Positions 5,908-13,892 of a stretch of 20,021 nt of DNA are shown here, piece by piece; the stretch's first letter is position 1; the number at the start of each line of letters is the position of its first letter. Under the pieces are notes generated by a model. That model was not told where the DNA came from, did no database searches, and saw nothing but the letters and a program-made list of their open reading frames with translations. This DNA is from Candidatus Bipolaricaulota bacterium (GTDB lineage: Bacteria; Bipolaricaulota; Bipolaricaulia; UBA7950; UBA9294): NCBI GenBank assembly GCA_023132545.1, contig JAGLYB010000067.1, positions 1 through 20,021 of the forward strand, given 5' to 3'. A program made the position numbers and the translations under genes.

Positions 5908-6369
5908 ATGAGCAGATGGCAGAAGGCGATTGTCGCCCGAGTATTCACTTTTCTTTGCCTGTTCCTTTTGGGGTGTTTTTTCTCTACCCCAGTCAATATC
6001 ACGGGCACATGGATTGGTACGATGGAATGGACCTCGGGTCCCGCGTCCGGTTTCGTCTATCCCCTTGCCCTGGATCTCGTACATGCAGATCGCGAAGTCA
6101 CTGGTACAGTCACGCTACCTAGTCCTGGAGGGTTGTCCTTTGAGCTGCCAATCGTCCAGGGGAGTGCTCGAAGCGTCAACCTATCCGTGGTGGCGACCGG
6201 GACCAATCCATGGGTCACACCTGTACCGACAATCGAATTCCGGATCGATGGTCAATATGAGCAAACGGTCATGTCCGGTGAGGGCACACAATCGATTGAT
6301 GCTTCGATCTACAGCTTCGAGTGGCAAGCCGTGCTGATTACTGAACCGGTCGTACCCGCCGGCCTCTGA
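5908..6369 (+). CDS. small predicted lipoprotein of unknown function
   Basis: A 153-residue protein. The N-terminus has basic residues (Arg3, Lys6, Arg11), a hydrophobic stretch 'VFTFLCLFLLG' and a lipobox ending in Cys23 ('LLGC'), so it is predicted to be lipid-anchored outside the cytoplasmic membrane. The mature part opens with 'ITGTWIGTMEW' and alternates hydrophobic and polar residues ('REVTGTVTL', 'TIEFRIDGQY'), suggesting an all-beta, lipocalin-like or small barrel fold. I do not recognise a specific family. The start ATG has GAGGTG just upstream. The stop lies only 2 bp from the stop of the convergent radical SAM gene, with no terminator in between. Confidence 0.75.
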   Translation: MSRWQKAIVARVFTFLCLFLLGCFFSTPVNITGTWIGTMEWTSGPASGFVYPLALDLVHADREVTGTVTLPSPGGLSFELPIVQGSARSVNLSVVATGTNPWVTPVPTIEFRIDGQYEQTVMSGEGTQSIDASIYSFEWQAVLITEPVVPAGL

Positions 6370-6371
6370 TA

Positions 6372-8210
6372 CTAGATGTAGTACCAGATACTGTCGTAGT
6401 CATCGGGATCTTCTCCCCAAGTTTCCATGCGTTGAAGGTAGTCGCGAATTGAGACGTCAACATGCACCCAAGGAGAAACGGGCGCAATCCCCTTTTCCCA
6501 TGGATGGATAAGGTAAACACGCTTGCCATCAGAGCGAACGGCGATCCACTCACGATCCTGTCCAGCACGAAGATGATGCTTCCCAAGTCGGGGAACATTG
6601 AACACGGGCTCATCCATTCGGAATATCCCGGGAAGAAGCCTCGCCTCTTCTTTCCGTTCTTGTAGAATTCGAGCAATCGGCACGAGGTAATCTCGATGCT
6701 CGGCCTTCCCTTTGGGATAGAACGTGTAATATGGCGTGATCCCAACACGGTTGAGAGCAATCCGCGTAGCCATGTTCTGGAATCGTCTGCTCGTCTGAAA
6801 TGTGAACACCAACTGATTGAAAACAGAGATACCACGAGATTTCAGGCGAGCGACGGCATGAGCAAGCTCCGGAGTGATCTCGCAACCACTTTCTACATGA
6901 GTTACCAAAGAAAGATTACGTTCCCCCGGTTGAACGTACGATGCGAGCCTATCGACGAACTCGGGAGTTACACGCATGGGCAGCGTGACAGGAACTCGTG
7001 TTCCAATTCGCACATGACGAACATGGGACATGTTCGCAATTCGGTCCAGCACGTGGAACAAAACGTCATCGGAAAGAATGAGAGGATCCCCACCCGTGAT
7101 GAGCACGTCGGAAATAGCCGGATGTTGAGCGAACCAATCGAGCGCCGGATCCAAATCCTGCTCTGCCGGCAATCGTTCCCACATCATAGCATCGTCAATT
7201 TCCCAATTTCGCTGGCAGTATGTGCAGATCTGCGGACATGTCCCGCAAACCTTGAGGATTGCGACGTGGGGATAGCGTCGCGTGATTCGATCCATTGGCG
7301 AGGTATCGTGCTCGTGCATGAAATCCAATGCAGTCCCGCGATCGATCTGATGCTCGATCATCGATCGAACCAGGTGCAGGGGAGGCATCACCTGAGAGCG
7401 CACTTGCTCATCAAATTCCCGCGACGAAGAATTGAAGTCGAACAGGGAGAGGTAATATGGCGTGATGCCCCACGGAACTCCTGACCGAACAGCTTCATGA
7501 ACCGCTGTTGCTTCTTTCGGCCTTAGCGGGACGAGTTTTCTTAAGATATTGAACCCATCCAACCCCTTCAAGACATGTCTCGCCTGCCACAGCCAGTTTG
7601 ACCAATCCTGTGCCGATGCACCGTAGTACTCACAGATACGCTTACGATTCGCTTCCCGCTCTCTTGCAAGGGTTTCATCAAGCCCGCATGGGTACTCATC
7701 GACCCTTTGGTTCACACGTTCAGCCATTTCATCAAGAAAACGTGATCTGCGTACGGCTGCTCGGCGCCCGGTCTGAGGCAAGTCCTCGAAGTAGTGCTCT
7801 GCGAAGTCGGAATCCTTGGCCAGCCAGCCACGCCCCATTCCCGATTCACCGCGCATCGCCTTGAATAGATGACTCAATTCGTCGGTGAAACCGGCAACGG
7901 ATTCCATTTGCTTCTTCTCAGTGGCCAGATCCCAAAGTACTTGCAGCGTACTCATCCCAGCAATCGCTTCATTCTCAAGCGAAAGGAATCCCTTCAATGT
8001 CTGTATGGATTGGAGCTGCACTGACCATTCCAAGCGATCTCCGCCCAGGTCGTCGCACAGGGCGTCGTCTTCCATGTCATGCAGGATCGCTAGGAGCGAT
8101 TCTCTCGCACTATCCAAGCTTTCAGCCACTTCGAGCGCCATTTGAATCGACTTGGCGTTTTCCCACAAGCGATCATTCAGCGAGGTCTTCTCGCACCCTA
8201 GTCGATCCAT
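6372..8210 (-). CDS. lysine 2,3-aminomutase-like radical SAM protein (long form)
   Basis: A 612-residue KamA-family radical SAM enzyme; such enzymes use SAM, a [4Fe-4S] cluster and PLP to shift an amino group from C2 to C3. The cluster motif CX3CX2C is Cys325, Cys329 and Cys332. 'TGGDPLIL' (372-379) and 'RIGTRVPVTLP' (401-411) match the aminomutase core. Aligned by eye, Lys544 is the likely PLP lysine and Asp533 matches Asp330 of the lysine enzyme. Lys500 falls where Asp293, a contact for the lysine side-chain amine, should be, so the substrate may not be lysine; a glutamate-type aminomutase is one option. About 300 N-terminal residues precede the radical SAM core, more than in classic KamA (about 415 residues in all). 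I chose the ATG at 8210 for its AAGGAGGTGG site; an ATG at 8267 would add 19 residues. Confidence 0.85.
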   Translation of the reverse strand: MDRLGCEKTSLNDRLWENAKSIQMALEVAESLDSARESLLAILHDMEDDALCDDLGGDRLEWSVQLQSIQTLKGFLSLENEAIAGMSTLQVLWDLATEKKQMESVAGFTDELSHLFKAMRGESGMGRGWLAKDSDFAEHYFEDLPQTGRRAAVRRSRFLDEMAERVNQRVDEYPCGLDETLAREREANRKRICEYYGASAQDWSNWLWQARHVLKGLDGFNILRKLVPLRPKEATAVHEAVRSGVPWGITPYYLSLFDFNSSSREFDEQVRSQVMPPLHLVRSMIEHQIDRGTALDFMHEHDTSPMDRITRRYPHVAILKVCGTCPQICTYCQRNWEIDDAMMWERLPAEQDLDPALDWFAQHPAISDVLITGGDPLILSDDVLFHVLDRIANMSHVRHVRIGTRVPVTLPMRVTPEFVDRLASYVQPGERNLSLVTHVESGCEITPELAHAVARLKSRGISVFNQLVFTFQTSRRFQNMATRIALNRVGITPYYTFYPKGKAEHRDYLVPIARILQERKEEARLLPGIFRMDEPVFNVPRLGKHHLRAGQDREWIAVRSDGKRVYLIHPWEKGIAPVSPWVHVDVSIRDYLQRMETWGEDPDDYDSIWYYI

Positions 8211-8423
8211 TGCCACCTCCTTTCTATCTCCTCCTACACATTCATCAGATGTTCCTAGGCAGAGCATGGCGGCTCCACCTTATCCCCGTCGGTACGTATT
8301 CGCTGATCTTTATTCCGAATTACTCTATGCGAGGCTTACCTCGCCTCATGTTCGCGCTACTGCTCTCGATCGGCACATGGCCGCAATAGATAGAAAACGA
8401 ATCCTCGTCTTCTCAATGGAATT
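8211..8423 (-). other. long 5' leader of the radical SAM gene
   Basis: If the promoter at 8424-8453 is real, the mRNA has an untranslated leader of about 205 nt, unlike the very short leaders inferred elsewhere in this window. It contains a compact hairpin, GCGAGG-TAAG-CCTCGC on the minus strand (8329-8344). I do not recognise a known riboswitch. An in-frame ATG at 8267 with GGTGGAG upstream could add 19 residues to the protein. Confidence 0.4.
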
Positions 8424-8453
8424 AGTATAGCAGGGAATGGAGAACCGTTGCAA
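8424..8453 (-). promoter_or_regulatory. promoter of the radical SAM gene
   Basis: On the minus strand TTGCAA (8448-8453) and TATACT (8424-8429, 5 of 6 to consensus) are separated by 18 bp. The -35 box lies only 14 bp past the hyuB stop, and no terminator is seen between them. Read-through from hyuAB is therefore also possible. Confidence 0.5.
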
Positions 8454-8467
8454 ATATCTCCTAGAAG

Positions 8468-10102
8468 CTAAATTCGGTCTTGAGTCTTGTCGATCGCGCG
8501 CCGGTTCAGCGAGCGTTTCGCCGGGAGGCCGTATCCGCCGCCACCCGGTGTTCGAATGCTGATGGTATCTCCATACTGAAGCGTCACAGTCCCTTTCGAA
8601 GGCAGCTCGATCTCGTCACCATCTCGGATGACGACGTTTTCGCCTGGTGCTCCCGGCTCACCGCCTTCAACGCCATAAGGGCGCGTTAACCGGCGATCGG
8701 TCAAGAAGGACACGCGAACCGATGCCGCCAAGCAAGTCATGTCACGGCGAATACCAAGTCCCCCGCGATACTGTCCCTGCCCACCGGTTCCCGGACGCAA
8801 TTCATAGCGCTCCACACGTAGGGGGTAACTGGTTTCCAGTGCCTCAACAGGTGTATTCAGCGTATTGGTCATGTGCGAATGAATGCCGTCGATGCCATCC
8901 TTGGTTGGGCGCCCGCCGAACCCGCCGGCTATCGTCTCATAGAGCGTGAACGGCTTCCCTGTTCGCGGATCGATGCCGCCAATAGCCAAGTTGTTCATCG
9001 AACCCTGACAGGCAGCCATTGAGCGCTCCGGCGCAAGCTTTCCCAGTGCGCCCAGGACAACGTCGACGATTCGTTGCGACGTTTCCAGATTGCCGCCAAC
9101 AACGGGGGCAGGCAGACAAGCATTGACGATACTGCCTTCCGGAGCGGTGATCTCGATGGAGCGATAGCATCCGGAATTGGGCGGAATATCGGGATCGGCA
9201 AAGGCGCGAATGGCATAGTAGGTAGCTGAAGCGGTAACTGCGAACACAGCGTTTACCGGCCCTTTAACCTGGTTTGCGGTACCGCTGAAATCGACTTCGA
9301 TCCGATCGCCTTGAACCTTGACGCGAACCCGAATGGGGATGAGCCCCTCCGAGATGCCGTCATTATCGAGCGCATCTTCGAACGAGGCTTCTCCTTGGGG
9401 CAATTGAGCGATTTGATGCCGCATGCGGCGGTCCGAGTAGTCCAAGATTGCAGTCATGGCATCCGTTAGGAAAGACTCCCCTACACGAAGGCACACGGCT
9501 TGTATTCGGTCGATGCCGATGGCACAACCCGATTTCTGTGCGCGAAGATCTCCCCAACGCTCGTTCGGCGTACGTACGTTAGCCAGGATCATCTGTAACA
9601 GATCGTTCTGCAAGACGCCTTGCTTCCACAATAGAATTGGAGGAATCCGCAGCCCTTCTTGGTAGATTTCTACTGTATCTCCGGCCAAGCTGCCCGGCTC
9701 CTTGCCTCCCACATCGGCGTGATGCGCTCGATTGGCCACAAATGCGATCAGTCGATTCTCGATGAACACAGGAGCAACGAAGGTTACGTCCGGCAGATGC
9801 GCTCCGCCGGAATAGGGATCATTGAGCACGACAACATCGCCGGGCGCAAAGGAAGACACATGGTGAATGGCTGCCTCCACGGAGTAGGGCATGGCTCCAA
9901 GATGAACGGGGATGGACTCGGCTTGTGCAATCATCAGCCCCTGGGCGTCGAAGACCGCACTCGAACAATCGCGCCGTTCTTTGATGTTGGGGCTATACGC
10001 CGTTCTCACCAGATTGGCGTTCATCTCGTCGGCAATCGCAGAAATGGCGTTTCGCAGGACTTCCAAACTGATGGCATCAATCCGATTTTGCCCTTGGCTC
10101 AT
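8468..10102 (-). CDS. hyuB: HyuB, N-methylhydantoinase B / oxoprolinase-family subunit
   Basis: This 544-residue protein is the B subunit of the ATP-dependent hydantoinase / 5-oxoprolinase / acetone carboxylase family, acting with HyuA in the cytoplasm. Typical stretches are 'ERRDCSSAVFD', 'IPVHLGAMP', 'NDPYSGGAHLPDVTF' and 'NRAHHADVGG' in the N-terminal half, and 'TIAGGFGGRP', 'GTGGQGQYRGGLG' and the ending 'TPGGGGYGLP' in the C-terminal half. The length is normal. I chose the ATG at 10102, which overlaps the hyuA stop as ATGA, over an upstream in-frame ATG at 10186 that would intrude on hyuA. The real substrate (hydantoin, oxoproline or another cyclic amide) cannot be read from the sequence. 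Confidence 0.93.
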   Translation of the reverse strand: MSQGQNRIDAISLEVLRNAISAIADEMNANLVRTAYSPNIKERRDCSSAVFDAQGLMIAQAESIPVHLGAMPYSVEAAIHHVSSFAPGDVVVLNDPYSGGAHLPDVTFVAPVFIENRLIAFVANRAHHADVGGKEPGSLAGDTVEIYQEGLRIPPILLWKQGVLQNDLLQMILANVRTPNERWGDLRAQKSGCAIGIDRIQAVCLRVGESFLTDAMTAILDYSDRRMRHQIAQLPQGEASFEDALDNDGISEGLIPIRVRVKVQGDRIEVDFSGTANQVKGPVNAVFAVTASATYYAIRAFADPDIPPNSGCYRSIEITAPEGSIVNACLPAPVVGGNLETSQRIVDVVLGALGKLAPERSMAACQGSMNNLAIGGIDPRTGKPFTLYETIAGGFGGRPTKDGIDGIHSHMTNTLNTPVEALETSYPLRVERYELRPGTGGQGQYRGGLGIRRDMTCLAASVRVSFLTDRRLTRPYGVEGGEPGAPGENVVIRDGDEIELPSKGTVTLQYGDTISIRTPGGGGYGLPAKRSLNRRAIDKTQDRI

Positions 10103-12135
10103 GATATCTCCAGTTGAATCGTTCCCATGCCATCGCAAATCCCAGCGACACTTGGCGGAACGATCAAGGTCGTATCCGACCCCCACAGCACAGCCGGTCC
10201 AACAACACGCTCGTTGTCCGCCAGTCCGCGTCGATCAATGATTTGTGCTTGCACAGCACCGTTTGCGTCGAACCATACCGGCATCTCCCGTTGTTCGACG
10301 GCTTTCTCATCAAACTGCACGCGAAGATGGGAGAATGCGGGTGGCGACGTCATTCGAAGACGTAACGCCACCAATTCGACACTTTCATCGCGGGATGCAT
10401 GTCCAAAGCGCGTTTCGTGCTCGCAATGGAACGACTCTACCCAGGTGTCAAGATCCTGCGGGGAGATTTCACCCCCCTCGCGAGGGCTCAACCGAATGTT
10501 CAATTCGTGCGACTGTCCTTGATAGCGCAAGTCGGCAGAGATCTCGCGATGCATCGACGCTTCCTCAATGCCTTCGGCTTTCAGCTCACGCAGTCCACGA
10601 GCCTCCAGCACGCGAAGCTGACTCATAAGCATCGACGGATTGAGATCGGACATCGGGCTAAGTAGGCTGCGTCCATAATCCCTACCCACTTCGCAGGCCA
10701 GCAGCCCCATTGCCGACAACACCCCGGCTGCCGCAGGAATGATCACTCGTGGAATCGCCAATCGACGAGCGATCGACACGGCATGAAGCGGTCCCGCCCC
10801 GCCAAAAGCAAGCAGCGAGTACTGGCGAGAATCGTAGCCTCGTTCCACTGAAATCACACGAACCGCTCGTTCCATAGCCGCATCAGCCACGTCCAGAATG
10901 CCCAAAGCAGCCGCTTCGATGGACAGATCCAAAGGCACTGCAATCGACTGGATGGCATCTCTTGCCTTCTCCATGTCCAACGCGAGTAGTCCACCCAGGG
11001 GCATACCCGGCAGTAGATGACCGAGCACGGCATGCGCATCACTGACCGTTGGCTGTATGCCGCCTCGTCCGTAGCACGCCGGTCCGGGAACAGCGCCCGC
11101 ACTTTTCGGCCCCACTCGTAGAGCCCCGCCAGCATCAATCCAAGCAATGCTTCCCCCACCCGCTCCGATGGTGTGGATCTCATTCATCCGAACGGCGACC
11201 GGATGTTCGCCCACAGAACCCGTCGTCGTCTGTCCTATCTCTCCATCCTGGATGAGAGCGACGTCGCAACTGGTTCCTCCCATATCCATCGTGATCAAGT
11301 TCGGGGACCCAAGCATCTTTCCGATCGTCTTGGCACCCTGCACACCAGCGGCTGGCCCCGACAAGAGTATGCGAACCGGCTCTTTCTGGGCCTGGGTCGC
11401 GCTGATAACCGTCCCGTTGGATTGCATGATCTGCCATTCAGGCATGATTCCGATTCCGACTGACTGCGCAGCTAGATTCCTCATATAGCACTCGATCACA
11501 GGGCGAAGCGACGCACAGACTGCGGTAGTCGAAGTCCGCTCGTATTCGCGGAATTCGGGCAGAACATCGCTGGAAAGCGTAATCGGGACATCCATCTTCC
11601 TGCGCAGCAGATCGGCAACGGCTCGTTCGTGTTCGGGGTTCAAGTACGAAAACAGGAAGACGACGGCCACAGCTTCAACGTTTGCTTCAATGAGCCGTTC
11701 GACGATCTTGTCGATCTCCTCGCTAGATAGATCACGCACGACTTGGCCGGCCGCATCCAGCCGTTCGGAGTTCTCAAACCGGAGATCGCGACGGACGATG
11801 GGATCAGGACGCTCGATATTCAAATCATAGAGATGGGATCGATTTTGACGTCCGATTTCCAGAACGTCCCGAAATCCTCTTGTCGTAATCAAGGCCGTTT
11901 TCGCCCACGTCCCTTCCAACAAGGCATTGGTGGCGACTGTGGAACCATGAGCCATCCGCCTCACGCTCGCGACCTCGAAAACACCACGTTCGATGAGCTC
12001 TTCAAGCGCGTTGACTACACCATGTTCAGGTACGTCGGGAGTGGAGGGGAATTTGTACAACCGAAGTCCAGACTCGTCGGAAACAACAAGATCGATGAAG
12101 GTGCCGCCGATGTCGATTCCAATTGCCTTGGCCAC
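10099..12135 (-). CDS. hyuA: HyuA, N-methylhydantoinase A / oxoprolinase-family subunit
   Basis: The 678-residue ATP-binding partner of HyuB. It begins 'AIGIDIGGTFID' (4-15), the first phosphate loop of the family's actin-like ATPase fold. 'TMDMGGTSCDVAL' is the second phosphate site, and 'IGAGGGSIAWID' and 'LAFGGAGPLH' are further family motifs. I chose the GTG at 12135. The frame stays open to 12330, but that part encodes a hydrophobic stretch foreign to the family and would cover the promoter. No Shine-Dalgarno sequence precedes this GTG; a TATACT -10 box sits 8 nt upstream, so the mRNA is probably leaderless. It is coupled to hyuB by ATGA and divergent from the threonine dehydrogenase gene. 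Confidence 0.92.
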   Translation of the reverse strand: MAKAIGIDIGGTFIDLVVSDESGLRLYKFPSTPDVPEHGVVNALEELIERGVFEVASVRRMAHGSTVATNALLEGTWAKTALITTRGFRDVLEIGRQNRSHLYDLNIERPDPIVRRDLRFENSERLDAAGQVVRDLSSEEIDKIVERLIEANVEAVAVVFLFSYLNPEHERAVADLLRRKMDVPITLSSDVLPEFREYERTSTTAVCASLRPVIECYMRNLAAQSVGIGIMPEWQIMQSNGTVISATQAQKEPVRILLSGPAAGVQGAKTIGKMLGSPNLITMDMGGTSCDVALIQDGEIGQTTTGSVGEHPVAVRMNEIHTIGAGGGSIAWIDAGGALRVGPKSAGAVPGPACYGRGGIQPTVSDAHAVLGHLLPGMPLGGLLALDMEKARDAIQSIAVPLDLSIEAAALGILDVADAAMERAVRVISVERGYDSRQYSLLAFGGAGPLHAVSIARRLAIPRVIIPAAAGVLSAMGLLACEVGRDYGRSLLSPMSDLNPSMLMSQLRVLEARGLRELKAEGIEEASMHREISADLRYQGQSHELNIRLSPREGGEISPQDLDTWVESFHCEHETRFGHASRDESVELVALRLRMTSPPAFSHLRVQFDEKAVEQREMPVWFDANGAVQAQIIDRRGLADNERVVGPAVLWGSDTTLIVPPSVAGICDGMGTIQLEIS

Positions 12136-12143
12136 AAGCGAGA

Positions 12144-12172
12144 AGTATAGAACGTGGCAAAGCCGCCTGCAA
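12144..12172 (-). promoter_or_regulatory. promoter of hyuAB, probably leaderless
   Basis: On the minus strand TTGCAG (12167-12172), 17 bp, then TATACT (12144-12149), then 8 nt, then the GTG start. A start of transcription 7-8 nt after the -10 box would fall on or next to the first codon. This agrees with the absence of a Shine-Dalgarno sequence. Confidence 0.55.
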
Positions 12173-12441
12173 ACCCAGTGAAGGAGAAGGTTAAGCAGCA
12201 GCGCGATCGATCGAAAGATGAGAGCGGGGCCCAGGAGGTAGAACACGATCCTTGTGAGCACAATGGGTTCGGATCGAACAGATCGGCCCACCAGGTATCC
12301 GCACCAACCAGAAATACGGAAGGGCCACATCGAGCCGTATGGGCAAACGCCCCTCCTTCCACACGTGTGGACCGTGTCTGGAGTTTCAAGGAATACGCGC
12401 TCTATCGGAACTAACAGCTACACGTTGTCATCAATCTTGCG

Positions 12442-12447
12442 TACAAT
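12442..12447 (+). promoter_or_regulatory. possible -10 box of the threonine dehydrogenase gene
   Basis: TACAAT matches the consensus at 5 of 6 positions and lies 26 bp before the TTG start, with GGAGG at 12463-12467 in between. No good -35 box is seen at the right distance. Confidence 0.35.
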
Positions 12448-12472
12448 TCCCGCGTTAGAGGAGGAGGCACCC

Positions 12473-13435
12473 TTGACGCGCACCACCCATCGCATTCTGG
12501 TCACTGGAGCATGCGGACAAATCGGTTCGGAACTTACACCAGCTCTTCGCGAACGATACGGAGACGACAACGTAGTCGCCACTGACATTCGCCCCCCTGG
12601 GGCAGGCCATCTCCGAGACCAAGGCCCGTTCGAGGAACTGAATGTCTGTGATCGAGGAGTGATGGACACCCTTATTGAAAGCTACAACATTGATACGGTG
12701 TACCACATGGCCGCCATCCTTTCCGCCACTGGAGAGGAGAAGCCAACCCTGGCTTGGGATGTCAATTTGCGAGGACTTATGAATGTTCTTGAGATTGCCA
12801 GAGAGCGTCAGTTGCTTCGTGTGTTCTGCCCTAGCTCTATCGCCGTGTTCGGTCCCGAAACCCCGCACGACTGTGCGCCCCAAACCACGATTCTCCAGCC
12901 CACCACCATGTATGGCATCACCAAGGTCACCGGGGAATTGCTGGGGGAGTACTATGTTCAGCGCTTTGGACTGGATGTTCGCGGTGTGCGCTATCCCGGC
13001 ATCATTTCTTCGGAGACACCCCCCGGAGGAGGAACAACCGATTATGCGGTCGATATCTTCTATCAGGCGCTGCAATCCAAGCACTATTCCTGCTTTGTTC
13101 GCCCTGATACAGTGCTGCCCATGATGTACATGCCCGACTGTATTAAGGCCACGCTCGATTTGATGGACGCAGATTTCGATTTCCTGAGAGGGCACTGCAA
13201 TTTTAACATTGCAGGCATGAGTTTCTCGGCTGAGCAACTTGTCTCCGAGATCCAGAAGCATGTCCCGGAGTTCGTTTGCGAGTACGAGCCGGATTTCCGA
13301 CAAGCCATTGCTGATTCATGGCCACAGACGATCGACGATGCCTCCGCCCGCGCGGAATGGGGCTGGCGCCCTCAGTTCGATCTAACGTCAATGACGGCTG
13401 ACATGATCGAGAAGCTCGGCCCGCGCTTAATATAA
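12473..13435 (+). CDS. L-threonine 3-dehydrogenase, NAD-dependent short-chain (epimerase-like) type
   Basis: A 320-residue cytoplasmic enzyme predicted to oxidise L-threonine to 2-amino-3-oxobutyrate with NAD+, the first step of threonine conversion to glycine. The NAD-binding motif TGACGQIG is at 11-18, and the adenine-ribose acid follows at Asp38 ('ATDIRPP'). Ser121/Ser122 with Tyr147-GIT-Lys151 form the extended-SDR catalytic set. Characteristic stretches of this dehydrogenase group are 'AAILSATGE', 'SSIAVFGP', 'PTTMYGITK', 'RYPGIISSETPPGGGTTDYA', 'LPMMYMPD' and 'EPDFRQAIADSWP'. I chose the TTG start because GAGGAGG lies 5 nt upstream and the N-terminus then matches the family. The same frame runs open to 12254 without such a site. 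It is divergent from hyuA and convergent with rplQ. Confidence 0.9.
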   Translation: MTRTTHRILVTGACGQIGSELTPALRERYGDDNVVATDIRPPGAGHLRDQGPFEELNVCDRGVMDTLIESYNIDTVYHMAAILSATGEEKPTLAWDVNLRGLMNVLEIARERQLLRVFCPSSIAVFGPETPHDCAPQTTILQPTTMYGITKVTGELLGEYYVQRFGLDVRGVRYPGIISSETPPGGGTTDYAVDIFYQALQSKHYSCFVRPDTVLPMMYMPDCIKATLDLMDADFDFLRGHCNFNIAGMSFSAEQLVSEIQKHVPEFVCEYEPDFRQAIADSWPQTIDDASARAEWGWRPQFDLTSMTADMIEKLGPRLI

Positions 13436-13453
13436 CAACCGGCGTAGCCTCTT

Positions 13454-13471
13454 CTTTGTATCACAACAAAG
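13454..13471. repeat. small hairpin beside the rplQ terminator
   Basis: CTTTGT (13454-13459) and ACAAAG (13466-13471) form 6-bp arms around a 6-nt loop, 5 nt from the main terminator stem. In the rplQ transcript it lies within the T-rich stretch after the terminator. Confidence 0.5.
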
Positions 13472-13476
13472 CAAAC

Positions 13477-13502
13477 GCCTCTCACGTTCTCACGCGAGAG
13501 GC
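13477..13502 (-). terminator. terminator of the ribosomal-protein operon, possibly bidirectional
   Basis: On the minus strand GCCTCTCGCG, a 6-nt loop and CGTGAGAGGC form a 10-bp stem with one G-T pair. The T-rich GTTTGCTTTGTTGTG follows, which fits Rho-independent termination after rplQ. Read on the plus strand the same stem lies 42 bp past the dehydrogenase stop and could serve that gene too. Confidence 0.8.
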
Positions 13503-13529
13503 ATTCATCATTCAGTATATACCCGTCAG

Positions 13530-13892
13530 TTACTCTCCAGAATCTACCAGCATGAGCCGTGCCATCTCCGCTCCATCTCCTCGTCGGGGACCAAGCTTAA
13601 GAACTCGCGTGTATCCACCATTTCGCTCTTTGAAACGTGGGCCAAGCTCATCGAACAACTTCGTCACAGCACCCTTATCCCGAATTCGGGAAAAGGCGAT
13701 ACGTCGTGCGTGCAGATCCCCTCGACGAGCCAGCGTAATCAGCCGTTCGGAAAACCGCTGACTTGCTTTAGCTCTTGCGAACGTCGTGTCAACACGTTCG
13801 TTCATGATGAGTCCGGCAGCCAAATTGGCCAGCACACTCTTGCGGTGACCACGCACCATGCCGATCTTGTCAACAGTGTGTCTATGCCTCAT
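13530..13892 (-). CDS. rplQ: 50S ribosomal protein L17
   Basis: L17 (120 residues) of the large subunit, near the peptide exit tunnel. It starts with the universal MRHRHTVDKIG, and 'GHRKSVLANLAAGLI' and 'GGYTRVLKL' are family hallmarks. I chose the ATG at 13892, with GGAG 9 nt upstream. A GTG at 13910 would add six residues not normal for L17. It overlaps the end of rpoA by 11 nt, so the Shine-Dalgarno sequence is inside rpoA. It is the last gene of the operon and is followed by a hairpin terminator. Confidence 0.97.
   Translation of the reverse strand: MRHRHTVDKIGMVRGHRKSVLANLAAGLIMNERVDTTFARAKASQRFSERLITLARRGDLHARRIAFSRIRDKGAVTKLFDELGPRFKERNGGYTRVLKLGPRRGDGAEMARLMLVDSGE

Larger units (their letters stand above)
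12136..12472. other. 337-bp divergent intergenic region
   Basis: It separates hyuA from the dehydrogenase gene. It holds the hyuA promoter at its left end, a 12-bp perfect palindrome CCACACGTGTGG (12359-12370) that could be an operator, and a TACAAT near the dehydrogenase start. Open frames on both strands here (a GTG frame 12154-12414 plus, and the upstream extension of hyuA minus) lack ribosome binding sites and recognisable domains, so I call no gene. Confidence 0.6.

Noticed and set aside
6696..7484. Plus-strand open frame of 262 codons
   Set aside because: It is entirely antisense to the radical SAM gene, which has clear motifs, and has no domain of its own.
8211..8423. Lysine riboswitch before the aminomutase-like gene
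   Set aside because: The leader length would fit, but I could not see the conserved core of the lysine aptamer. I left it as an unidentified leader.
12136..12330. Longer hyuA start that would add a hydrophobic N-terminus
   Set aside because: The family begins at the IGIDIGGTF motif. The added part is foreign to HyuA, has no ribosome binding site and covers the promoter.
12154..12414. GTG-started plus-strand frame of 86 codons in the divergent region
   Set aside because: It has no Shine-Dalgarno sequence, overlaps the hyuA promoter and matches no domain I know. Low-complexity charged content makes it unlikely but not impossible.
12455..13303. Minus-strand open frame of 282 codons
   Set aside because: It is antisense to the threonine dehydrogenase gene, whose motifs and ribosome binding site are convincing.
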